A DNA stretch of 60,000 nucleotides from Liolophura sinensis (Eukaryota; Mollusca; Polyplacophora; Chitonida; Chitonidae): assembly GCF_032854445.1 (NCBI RefSeq), contig NC_088295.1, positions 73,252,028 through 73,312,027 of the forward strand. The letters are read 5' to 3'. Below the pieces are notes generated by a model. That model worked only from the letters and a program-made list of their open reading frames with translations, made no database searches and was not told where the DNA came from. Positions 46,960 to 57,587 of the stretch are shown one piece after another. Position numbers and translations under genes: made by a program. Each line of letters begins with the position of its first letter. Position 1 is the first letter of the stretch.

Positions 46960-49900
46960 ATGGCAGGTATATTAACGGCTGTTGCTCTTCTTCTTCTCGC
47001 CAGCTGCCTAGTGCAGGCATCACACGGTAAGCCTCATTTCATAGTTGTAATAAGTAATCTAGGTTTCTAACTTCCAACGAAGGCTGTGCCAAGTCAGATG
47101 CTTCAGATTTTTTTCGAGAACACAGCGACGAACCAACGATTCCCACCAAGATCACCATTGAAATCAAGTCAATAACACTGGCAAAATACAAAACTATATA
47201 AAAAAAAACGTACAGCAAAGAGAATAAACCCAGAGCAGCGATGACAGTGTGATAGTTGGCAAAAAGTCAAACGTAATAGGTGAAATACGGCCTCTTGTCA
47301 ATTTGTCTCAGATAGGGTTTTATTGTAACTGTTCATGTAAATGCATGTGCGACAAAAAACGTTGTTTTGACGAACATTACCTTCACAAATGAACTGCCGA
47401 TTTTTTAAACGTTTAATTATTAGTATATAGGTGAAATTGTAGAAAATATTCGATGAAGAAATTCGTCAACCACTCACCTAGTCGATGTTAATAATAAAAC
47501 TACTTCACCTGTGCTGGCAGAAAAATTTATAATTCAATATGGGTGCTATATCGCCAAGAAAAAATGCAAACATTTACATCAGGACAGTCTAATGTCGCGT
47601 GTAGGACAGTGCTATGATCTGCAAATTCTGCTCGCCCATCTGACACCAGACGCTCAGGTATACATGTACGTCCACTTGTGACCTGGTGCCATCGCTGAAT
47701 GAGCCTCTGTGGGTTATTTTATGATTTTTGGCATTCTGACTTTGGTTTGAACTTTGCTGTAGTGTAACATTGCTGAAAATGATAGCCTTTAAAGAAGTTA
47801 TCTTACTTTGAATTAAAGCTAAATTATAATGTGATATTCCACACACATGTATGCGTTTCTTTGTAACACCCTGTGCTTGATGTAAGTCATTGTAAATTTA
47901 TGTTTTTAAATATATTATATGTTGAAATACATTTCCTGCTAACAGAATACAAGCATTTCATAATAATACAAAATATCTTATTCCTTCCAGCAACTGTCGG
48001 CGTATGTCCTGAATCATGGACAAAACATGGAGGATTATGCTACAAGAAGATGATGGAACCTAAAACCTACATAGATGCTCGCTGTGAGTGTGCAAAACAT
48101 GGCGCTATTGTTGCCACCCTCAGCACGCCTGCAAAAACAGACTTCATAAACACCTGGGTGAATGGTACCATGGACAAGTACGTGTTAGGAGCAGACAGAC
48201 TCAGAGGTAACTTTCCTATCGTTAGTGTTCAACGATCAGTGTTTCAGCTTGAAAGAAAGAACAACAAAAATATAACCAAAGTTAGTTCAGAAGCGGATTC
48301 AATACAGATCGGAGCGGGTACAGTTGCGTGCTTCTTAACTCCATCAATTCTTATATGGGGTACTCTATTTTAGAGAAACCTGAAACCTGGCGTCATCCGT
48401 ACCGTACGCTATTCAGTTTTAGGGGCAAGATACTCCTTTGTCGAAGTACGGTCCCTTATTATTACAACCGAAGACCAGACATTGTGGCCTCCTGGTTTGG
48501 GGAATAATGCCAGACGTATTCCACCTCCACTTTCTCGCTAAAGTGGCTTTAAAGTATATCAAAATTGTCTCGTAATCAGAGATAAAACAGCTGATTTAAC
48601 ACTACTTTTACATGGCAAAATGGTGAATTAGGAATGGGTGATATCACAGCAGAACAGGCGCCTTCTCTGGTGTATCTCCAGTAATTCCATTAGTCGAAAT
48701 GAAACAGGACATATGCTTTGTCATGTGATGTGTAAAGGTCTGTAAAAGATGAACTCCTCGAATGACACGCCAGTTTTTCCATAGTTTCAATGGATAAGTC
48801 GAATTTTACCAATCAACACGACCAGTTTGCACCGTGTCACACGGCTTTAGTGTTCTGGTCTCTTAAGATTGAGTTTTGACCCGAATACCTTTATCGTGTG
48901 TTTAAGAACATGACAAAATTTCGGACATGAATTCAAAGCTTACTGATAAAGGTAGAACCTTCGGTGCGTCTTGACCTTCTCCGTGATGCTGGGATTTCCA
49001 GTGGTTTTATGCTGCAGCTTTACATCATAATGTGTGTTGGATTTTTGCCTAGGTGATGTGAGCTCTGACCGGTTTCCTTTACCCATAAATCTGAAGATCG
49101 TCACATAAGTGATAATATAAAACATCAAAAACTAAGTCCATGAAAGTGAGCTATGGTGAGCACGGTTTTGGGCTCTGACGCATGTAAATTCTTGCAGAAC
49201 TGTCTTACTTATTTCATAAAAATCATGTAAAACGTATTACTCTTTTGTATGAAGACATATGCTGTTTCTTTTCTCTTGTGCATGCTACGTATATAAATCC
49301 TGTGAAAATTTAATTTTCTTTCATTTTTAATGACAGCGGATATATGTGTAATAAATTCAGATTCCTTTGTCAGGTGATTGGTTTGTGTGGATGGACGGTG
49401 TTCCCCTTGACAACACCACTTTTAACTGGGCGCCAAACCAACCGGACAACAAGCAAAACAAAGAAAACTACCTCGCCTATGTGACAGGCAAAACACCCTC
49501 CGGGCACGCTGGTGTAGATGTTGGTCCAAAGGTCACAGGCGTCTATTTTTGTGAAAAGTCTGCAGCAGGTAATGCTCATTTCTGGACTTTTGTCGTTGTG
49601 GAAGTCTACTTTGCATAGAATGAAAGAATAAATGACTTATTATCTCTATAATCTACAGCAGGTAATGCTCATTTCTGGATTTTGTCGTTGTAGAAGTCTA
49701 CTCTGCATAAAGTGAAAGAATAAATGACTCATTATTTGTATAGTCTGCAGTAGGTAATGCTCATTTTTGGCCTTTTGCCGTTGTGGAAGCCTAATCTGCA
49801 TAGAATGAAAGAATAACTGATTTTACATCTCATCACAAACGCTATAATATTTCGGTTACTCTGTCCTTAAACTAGAATTCTTTATGGCAAGTATGACACA

Positions 49901-50234
49901 TTATTTACACAAGATATACAGGAATTAAACAGGAATTATTCTTGGTTTAATCTGACTCTATAATGACAGGTAATGACATTTTTCTTTTCTTACAGATAAC
50001 AGTTCTGATCGCAGGTGGAAGCGGCGGAGTGAAGGTGTTCTTTACCCAAATAATGTCATGTCGCAGCATTCGCTGCCGTCTAAACTTATGTGTGGAGGCC
50101 AGTGTATGGTGAACTGTTTATGTTACAGCTTTAGTTATAACAGTCTCAACAGAACGTGTACTCTGTATAACGCCTACTATCGGAGGCTAAGTGGCAGTAC
50201 ATTGAATGATGAACAGAGTGTCTTATACGACTGA
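46960..50234 (+). CDS. Secreted C-type lectin with C-terminal PAN/Apple domain (lectin 4)
   Basis: Exons 46960-47026 (signal peptide AGILTAVALLLLASCLVQA), 47991-48206, 49374-49568 and 49996-50234; all introns are phase 1, giving 238 residues. The CTLD has CPESWTKHGGLCYKK, ARCECAKHGA, VLGADRLR, a VWMDG strand and QPD (PNQPDN). The Cys usually found after QPD is Tyr (ENYLAYV) and its partner before the final YFCE is also absent, so one of the two core disulfides is gone. The PAN domain (GVLYPNNV, CGGQCMVNCLCYSFSY) ends in VLYD. The gene looks intact. It is likely secreted; QPD suggests galactose-type binding, but the lost disulfide may alter folding. The donor of exon 3 is triplicated in the intron behind it. 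Confidence 0.9.
48955..49130 (+). repeat. Possible decayed SINE (type III-like)
   Basis: CCGGTTTCCTTTACCCATAA, then GAAGATCGTCACATAAGTGA and ATATAAAACATCAAAAAC resemble a SINE 3' end, but similarity is faint. It lies in an intron of lectin 4. Confidence 0.35.
49559..49835 (+). repeat. Three tandem ~92-bp units carrying the exon 3 donor of lectin 4
   Basis: Units start at 49559, 49652 and 49744. Each begins TCT(G/A)CAG(C/T)AG|GTAATG, followed by CTCATTT-TGG and a block ending in GAATGAAAGAATAA or close variants. The first unit holds the real exon end and its 5' splice site; the other two are intronic copies with intact GTAATG. Confidence 0.92.
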
Positions 50235-51880
50235 ATACAGGTAGTGGAGGAGGGGGAGGGGGGATGTGAAGGGTTCAGGCTGGCAACATATATCCCTGAT
50301 TGTCACTTGCATTTGGAGAATCTCTGATGTACTGTGTTTCTTAATCCTGAATGTTGCAATGCTCAGCAAGCTCGGGTTCTTTCTTTAAAGAAAGGGAGCT
50401 AACGGATATTTTCTACGTAAATATCAACTGTGGAGGGAAAGTATGTCTCCCACAATTATCATCTTCATTTAATCACGCTATCCATGTCCGACATCATCTA
50501 CCTTGAATTGCTGAGTCATACCAACTCTGCAAAGCCTCGAAGAAAACTTCATAAATATGCATGATCCAAGGGCGACGCAGGTTCCTCTTTACAAAGGTCA
50601 AAACGCACCTTTGTTATTGACACTGACAGGGGTTTAAAACAATAATATAGGTGTGGCTGTAGTGAGAACTATACGTTGTATGTATACGGTGTATGAAACG
50701 AATTTTTTTCAAATTAAACCTAGAAGTGCTGAAGCAAAAAATATCTCCCAGCGCGTTAAGGCTTATCGGGTGGTCTGATAGAAATTAGTGGCGAAACAAC
50801 AGTGGCTACATCGACTGTTCGACCTCTTTCACCATCATCTGTATAGCCTGATAGCACACTGACTTTCCACTGCCTGTTCATTTCATTAAACTACTTATTG
50901 CTGTTGCATAATGTTGTTTCAAGAAATTAATCGGATACGAACATAGATGCAATTGCCTCAAAACAAGGAAATACGCATGTATAAAGGTCGATCAATGATT
51001 GGTTGAACATGCCCTAAAGTAAGAATGCGAGCCGCAATGCCTCTGGCTGAAAAGGTTTCTGAAGGTTTAAATATGTACAGTAAGGCAAGAGTGATTCCTA
51101 AGCCTATAGCGGAGTATCAATTTTGCTGACCGGAAGATGAGAATTACAGGTTACAGTCGGCAATCGGTGAAACAGCAGGATGTGACCACAGACTAAATTA
51201 TACCAGATTATTAGGAATTCAAGGCACAAAGTCACCAATCGCCTTCTGACGGATTATGTGAACGGCTGGACGTGTTTGTGTCTAGAGCTTGTTACAATAC
51301 ATAACATGTAAAGGACACACAATGTAAGGACAGGCTGTCAAACTAATCTGCTTATTTTACTGGTCTTCTGTGACGAAACCAGGACTTTGTGCACTGCTTA
51401 CACATTTTGTTTATCTGAAGTAATAAAGGAATTGTTTATTTCCGATATTGCCTACTTGTTGTTTGAACGAGAATCATTTATTATACTCAAATGCTACTTC
51501 TCTTGTCTCTGTAACTCATTGATTCTTCTGCTTTACATGTGCTTAACTCTATGGATATTTCATATATGCTGCTTGCTCTATCGTTCTCATCACCTGAGCC
51601 ATAACTCGGCATCAAGTTACGATCCACGGCCGGCATGATCCAGACGAGCTTAATGCATCCACGGAAAGTTTGCACCTTCATTCAACATTTATAATTACTC
51701 TAATGTTTTTGACTGATACAAATGCTGTGTCAACAATCCTTGATGAGTTTTGTCTCCGTCGATTTCTTTGGTTTTTATTAATCGATTTACCCCCTTGTTC
51801 CATAATCTTTAATCTATAATCAACCAATACAAGTCCATTTGGGTATTTCTTTTCCATCGACGTGATCTTTGTGACATCAA
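50235..51880. other. Spacer after lectin 4
   Basis: No gene is supported. Parts of 51140-51310 resemble 45490-45650 behind the lectin pseudogene (shared CGGCAA, GTTTGTGTC, TTACAATAC). This suggests the duplicated unit includes 3' flanking DNA. A small G-rich run (GGAGGAGGGGGAGG) lies near 50246. Confidence 0.45.
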
Positions 51881-51881
51881 C

Positions 51882-51890
51882 TATATATAA
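51882..51890 (+). promoter_or_regulatory. TATA box before the lectin ψ5 signal exon
   Basis: CTATATATAAGGG is a strong TATA element 62 bases before the ATG at 51952, which fits a transcription start about 30 bases downstream of the TATA. Confidence 0.6.
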
Positions 51891-52149
51891 GGGTAACACA
51901 AAAAGTACAACAGAACGCGAACTACCCAGACGAGAAGCGCAAGGGAAAGGCATGGCAAGTATATCACTGGATGCTTTTCTTATTCTCGCTAACTGCCTCT
52001 TGCAGACAACACACGGTAAGTCTCATTTTATAGCTCTAACATGTAATCTTAGTTGTTGAGCAGGTTGGAAAGATCCACCTTGTATTGAATGGAGGTAGAA
52101 TTGGTGGTGTTTACTAAATATCTTAATATCATTTAACACAGCAAAGTGA

Positions 52150-52630
52150 CTCGGGGGCCCTAACCAAGTGTACAGTGAGTTCAAGTCAAGCCGGTGTTGG
52201 CTTCCTCTCAGTTCACACGTGGGAGGTTATGCCAGAAACATGGGGATGGTTGAGAGCTCCCCCGGACCCCACCAAGTGCCTTCTTGCCATACATTTAAAA
52301 AAATTAATCTGTTAATTCAAATTAATTCTTCTAACGAAAGTCTATTGTCTGAGTGGTGCCAGAACGTATTCTGTTATTACAACACAATTTTGTGTCATAT
52401 TCAAGACAATTTTGTTAATGTAATAATCGTTATGTTGGATTAATAGATTATCTTTGTTATATTTAACAGGATAACCTGCTGTAAAACAGAATACATCCCA
52501 GCATCACCCCGACAACGGACTTTCTGCCAACATTAATATGTTATTTTTTTTAGTGTAATGTTGGCCACCGTTGTATAAGTGACAGATTCTTAAGCACAGC
52601 GTAAAGCACAAGTCAAATAAATAAATTCAT
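52150..52630 (+). repeat. Decayed SINE (type I), split by ~260 bp
   Basis: 52150-52296 has GTGAGTTCAAGTCAAGCCGG and CACGTGGGAGGTTATGCCAG. 52557-52630 has TTGGCCACCGTTGTATAAGT and GCGTAAAGCACAAGTCAAAT with TAAATAAATT. The order fits one element with an insertion between the halves. Two separate fragments are also possible. Confidence 0.6.
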
Positions 52631-52974
52631 TTTTTTTTGTGTGTGTAAACGTTATCCTGTTGTATATTTCTAATTCTGATGAAATATTTTGTTATATTGT
52701 TGCTTATTTCATTTGCTCGTATTGCTTATTACATTATCGTTAAGTGGATGAAATAGTAGGGAATGTGCAGTTAGCTAATTAAGCAATGCAGCTATATACT
52801 AATCCATTATAATATTTTAGATTTGTGTCTAGCCCACAGAATATGTATGCACAACCACGGCATACACATAACATCAGGATAACACAAAAAACACAAATCA
52901 AATGGTTTTGGTAGTGAAAAAGATAGGTGTAGCTGAATGCCGCGCGTAGTCCTCAAATTTAATAGTGTAATACT

Positions 52975-53147
52975 TATTTATTTATTTATTTATTTATTTG
53001 ATTTGATGTTTTCATTGATGTACTCAAGAATATTTCAGTTATATGACGGCGGTCAGAAATAGAGTGGGAGAAACCAGGGCACAACCCCTCGGAAACCCAC
53101 GACCGTCCGCAGCATGCTGGCAGACCTTCCCAAGTGCGGTCGGAGGT
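52975..53147 (-). repeat. SINE 3' half (type I), inverted
   Basis: (TTTA)n, then TACTCAAGAATATTTCAGTT, ATGACGGCGGTCAG, and CGACCGTCCGCAGCATGCTG to CGGTCGGAGG. The head is missing. Confidence 0.85.
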
Positions 53148-53409
53148 AATAATCATTTCACAATGGGTAGAAGTTGTTATCTGTAATGTAGTAGCAAGTG
53201 TTGCACATGTTGTAATTAATCCGCTGTATTCCACTATAGGTATTAAAGATTATACCCATCTGTGCTCATTATGCCAGGTTTTTACTTACTACTACACTAT
53301 ATTTTATTCACAAAAACAAGGTTTCAAACTTTCCTGCGGTTTCTCTCTCACAAAATCAGGGGAAGGTGGCGGAAACCAGATTTGAGCAAGAGCGTCATTA
53401 TTAATCGTG

Positions 53410-53720
53410 GATGTTAATGTCAGTGTCAAGTCAGGCGCTTTCACACTTTGTACTTTTGGCAATACCGCCGATGTTAATGTCAAGTCAGGCGCTTTCAGAT
53501 TTTGTGCTTTTGACAATACCGCCGATGTTAATGTCAAGTCAGGTGCTTTCACACTTTGTACTTTTGACAATACCGCCAATGTTAACCTCAAGTCAGGCTC
53601 GTTCAGACTTCGTACTTTTGACAATACCGCCGATGTTAATGTCAAATCAGGCGCTTTCACACTTTGTGTTTTTGACAATACCGCCGATGTTAATGTCAAG
53701 TCAGGCGCTTTCAGGCTTGT
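53410..53720 (+). repeat. 54-bp minisatellite, five full units and one partial
   Basis: Units start at 53410 (60 bases, with a 6-base insertion), 53470, 53524, 53578, 53632 and 53686 (partial). The pattern is GATGTTAATGTCAAGTCAGG, CGCTTTCA-ACTTTGTACTT, TTGACAATACCGCC. Since 54 is a multiple of 3 and the unit has no stop in several frames, long open frames run through it on both strands. Confidence 0.96.
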
Positions 53721-53847
53721 AGGATAGTGCTCTCTTTTATTAATGCTGCCTGAATAAATGCCGAGTGCTAATGTGCGTTGATACTTATATCATGAGAAGC
53801 AACAACCTCGAGTCCTACACATCTCAACTCGCCACATTATATGCCTT

Positions 53848-53920
53848 TGACTGATTGATTAACGCCATGTTCAAGAATTGTACATTTATACAATGGCTGC
53901 CAAATTGATGGGTAGATGAA
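53848..53920 (-). repeat. Decayed SINE tail (type I-like), inverted
   Basis: TTGACTGATTGATTAACGCC, ATGTTCAAGAATTGTACATT, TATACAATGGCTGCCA. Strongly diverged. Confidence 0.55.
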
Positions 53921-54149
53921 ACCCGGCGTGCCCAGTTAAAGGACCGACTTTTGGCATTTCCTGGGTACTTCTAATATGGATGACGTGTTAAATTGATAAA
54001 AGGCAAGTGGTCTCCCATAGCAACAAGAGCAATGAAAGGAGACAACGCAAAAAGTTCTGTACATGTATAGAATATAGCTATTTATTAGCAAAATTGTTTC
54101 CTTAAGTTTTCGTAACATTATTTTTATATTTATTTTTTCATTTGATTTA

Positions 54150-54226
54150 TTTATTCATTTGATTGGTGTTTTACACTGTACTCAAGAATATTCATTATTT
54201 TTACATCTATACCTATATCATTGTAT

Positions 54227-54277
<51 letters not shown>

Positions 54278-54278
54278 C

Positions 54279-54332
<54 letters not shown>

Positions 54333-54412
54333 GGTCTTTACGCCGTACTTAAGTATATTTTACTTACATGATGGCGGTCAGCATTATGGTGGGAAGAAAC
54401 CGGGCCAGTCAT
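54150..54412 (-). repeat. SINE tails with a 108-bp (TTTA)n array, inverted
   Basis: ATTTGATTGGTGTTTTACAC with CTCAAGAATATTC lies at 54157-54194, then (TTTA)n at 54223-54330, then a second tail (CTTTACGCCGTACTTAAGTA, GATGGCGGTCAGCATTATGG) to 54400. Two insertions or an expanded tail between two elements explain it. The 70-residue Leu/Phe/Ile/Tyr open frame across it is an artefact. Confidence 0.85.
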
Positions 54413-55039
54413 TGTAAATGTATGGGGATGTCTTTCTTGTTACCGGAAACATTACCCCTTCAAGCTGGTATAAAATATCTTCTTCCTTTCAACGACTTCC
54501 GGCGTTTGTCTTGTTTCATTTTCGTGGAGAATTATGTATAAACAGATGATGGAGCCTAAAAGCCATTATTGGAATGCAAACCGCCACACGAAAAATGTCG
54601 ACCGACTATTGCCTCTAAGACCAAGGCAGTAAAAGCCCTAATCCCCCTTAAGGCTATTGTTAGCCTAAGCTATAGTTGTATATCTTGCTACTTCTACATT
54701 CAGGAGGTGCCGAGTGAAGGTGTTATTTACCTGGACAATGTCATAAAGTTCAATGTATGAAGAACTGTTTATGTCACACCTTTAGTTATAACGCTTTCAA
54801 CACACTGTGTATTCTGTCAAACACCTACTTGCGGAGATTAAGCGGCGGTCCCGTGGGTGATGAACACAGCGTGTTGTACGAATTGGTGTAGTAAGGGAAA
54901 CTTGCTGCCCACTGTTTTCAACGATGCTGAAAAGACGCAAGGAATATTCTAGGCGAAAGGGTGGAATCATGATGCAAATGGTGAAATCCCCCTCCTCCCC
55001 CCCCCCCCCCCCAGGTAACACACGCAAGATCGAGGACAA

Positions 55040-55170
55040 TAGTCACTATCAGCGATATTCCAGTAGCAGTGTCTGTCTATTTGGTCAAGGAAACAGCCAC
55101 TATCAGCGATATTTCAATAGCAGTGCCTGTCTGTCTGATAGAAGTCAAGTCACTATCAGCAATATTCCAA
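55040..55170 (+). repeat. Short ~55-bp tandem repeat, three units
   Basis: CACTATCAGCGATATTCCAG, CACTATCAGCGATATTTCAA and CACTATCAGCAATATTCCAA start near 55044, 55098 and 55150, each followed by a TAGCAGTG-CTGTCT-like block in the first two. Confidence 0.75.
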
Positions 55171-56751
55171 TACCACTGCTTGCTTGTCTGGGAAATAATG
55201 AGACAACAACACTTTCAGAGTACACAAAAATGACACTCATGTTTTCAAATTTCACCATTAACTCTACGTGCAGTTAAAACGTTTGGTAACTATTATACCT
55301 GGACAAAAGCAGACATGAAATAGGCCTAGCCTGCTCCCGTTCTGAGAATGCAAGGTCCGTGCCCAAAGTGTTTCACAAAGATGTCGAACATGTACGATGA
55401 TGGCTCACATAGGACAATGGTAGCGTAATAATCACGTGCAAAATATCGCACGACAAATGTATGATAAAAAAATGTCGTACAGCGCTTTGTGAAACGGGGC
55501 CCGGTTCCTTATCTGAGGGAGGGGGAGTAACTGTGCCTTGCGCATGCAGATGTGCTCAATATATTGCAGAAAGATGATGATGTCGTTGATTGTTACTGCC
55601 TCGTCGGAATAGTGATCCCCAAGGGCATAATTCAAGAAACAAATTATTTGTCTGTGTGTTTATAAAGCGGCCTTCTATCATATGGTAGCTGGTATTCACT
55701 CATTGTTTGTTTTGATGTTGCAAGGACATGGTTCAATATTTACTTCGTGTTATATTTGAAATACTTTAGGATTTGTCGATTATTTCTTGCTATTGATTCA
55801 CAAACACTCCACGCAGAATGCCCCTAGCCTCCCCATCGCTGGTAGCTATTGGCGTGCTGCAGTGTACCCGACACATAATCCATGGGTATCACATCTCAAG
55901 TCTTGGACATGGTTCTCATCTGTTTGTATCACGTAATGGCAACAATAAATACAATTGAAGTTTACTATTTCGTCCAACATTTATAGCTATTGATTATTTA
56001 TAATTATTAATACTTGTATTCCTGAATTTCCGAGTTAACTATACTGAATCAATTGTCGAAAATCTTTATTTTCAACAAAGCTGTTGGTTCGCTCATATAT
56101 TATGCCTCTATTATTATGTGATGATTTTCAACGTTGAAATAATTTTACAATGCAATCGTGATCAGATGTATTAAAACAATGCTGGACGGTGTTGTAGAAA
56201 ACTTGCTAAGAACAGATGCCCACAAATTAACGTAACACGAAACATATACTGCTCCAATAAAACTGTTTTTGTTGGGTTTTTTTGTTTGACCTCTAAAACG
56301 TGTAGTAATACTAGGGGTTCTCTAATGCCCCATGATTGTTTGCAAATATCGTCGATTTCTACAATATTTTGTTCAGATCACAACGATTCACTTTTTACGC
56401 ATCTATAATGCTGCCTCACTGAAAAGCCAAATGACATAACATCCCAATCTGTCTGAAAATACTGACACAAGATCGATCAGAACTTGGCCTGTGGCATTAG
56501 GCGAAGCCATAAATACTGAACTACTACTTCCCCAGTATGACTCAGGTCAGGATTTAACCCAGACAGGCTTCCAAGCAATTAACTATCCCCTCTAGATATA
56601 ACATATGGGCCCTACAATTATCGACTTAAAAAGTCCGACTTTCGCTTATATACAGTTCATTACTCACGAGCGCCTTAATGTACAAATGTAGCATGACGAT
56701 CGTTATTCTTTGATTTTATCTCAAATGTGTTCGTAAAGTATCTGTTTTGAT

Positions 56752-56911
56752 TTATTTATTTATTTGATTGGTGTTTTACGCCGTACTCAAGAATATTTCA
56801 CTTATACGACGGCGGCCAACATTATTGTGGGTGGAAACGGGGCAGAGCCCGGGGAAAAACCACGACCATCCGCAGGTTGCTGCAAGACCTTTCCACGTAC
56901 GGCCGGAGATA
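56752..56911 (-). repeat. SINE 3' half (type I), inverted
   Basis: TTTATTTATTTATTTGATTG, TTTACGCCGTACTCAAGAAT, CGGCGGCCAACATTATTGTG and CGACCATCCGCAGGTTGCTG to ACGTACGGCCGGAGA. It is close to the consensus of the family here. Confidence 0.92.
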
Positions 56912-57587
56912 TCTGTTTTGAAGTAATATGCCCGAACATATTACAATGATATAATATACATCTGCTTCAATAACATACATGGACAGGGCCTTCAAGTTCA
57001 TTTTATTTAACTTTCGTCGGGGCTAGAGGCGGTACAGGTATCTATGTTTATTACATCACTTTTTATTCACTGACTACGAGTTTGAAATTTGCATGTCGTA
57101 TCTGAAATATCGACTGTGTTCCTTGGGAAACAGAAAACTGACGACTGCTTTCTTCTTACTTCATTTTGTTTATATGATTATTCCTTTTCATATTCCTGCC
57201 TTCTTGAACCAAATAAAGAAATAATTATTCCTTTGAGAACTGGTGTTTAGGAGATTGTGAAGTATAGTCATTATGTGTTTAAAAGTGATATGCGAATGTC
57301 TGATTTGACGCTGACATGACAAATTAATAACATACAATTCCTTATAGGAGTAAGGTTAGATATAAAAGGTTAATGCGATGAAAGGTTTCATCGATCGCTT
57401 TCCCAGCCCATTGTCTGCTTCCTATAGAGCCTTTCCGGTATTTGGCTTTTCCATCATATCGTTTGTGAAGATGTTTCTCAAGTGTAAATAGATAAATGAA
57501 ATTGTCATTAAAGAAGAAGTACTGAGCAACGCACGGCAATGAAAAACTCGCTGCTTGAAACACATGCACGTGTGTCAGCGGAGAGCC

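Larger units (their letters stand above)
51952..54891 (+). pseudogene. C-type lectin/PAN pseudogene (lectin ψ5)
   Basis: The signal exon 51952-52015 is intact (MASISLDAFLILANCLLQTT, donor GTAAGT, phase 1). The CTLD exon 1 homologue at about 54485-54562 is cut after the CYKQMMEPK region and mutated (GTGGAGAATTATGTATAAAC). CTLD exon 2 is absent. The PAN exon homologue at about 54704-54891 keeps GVIYLDNV, then loses an internal block, and resumes at NCLCHTFSYNAF-like coding before ending in GTGTAG. SINEs and a minisatellite fill the enlarged first intron. The promoter and signal exon may still be transcribed. Confidence 0.8.
54892..57587. other. Spacer between lectin ψ5 and lectin 6
   Basis: It holds a C14 homopolymer near 55000, two or three imperfect CACTATCAGCGATATT(C/T)CA repeats at 55044-55160 (units of ~55 bases), and an inverted SINE at 56752-56911. 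Possible TATAAAA at 57361-57367. No gene is supported. Confidence 0.5.

Noticed and set aside
53410-53720. CRISPR array
   Set aside because: Units are contiguous and wholly repetitive, with no unique spacers, and the DNA is eukaryotic.
54159-54371. Hydrophobic 70-codon frame (FIYLFIYL repeats) as a membrane protein
   Set aside because: It is the (TTTA)n array of SINE tails read as codons.
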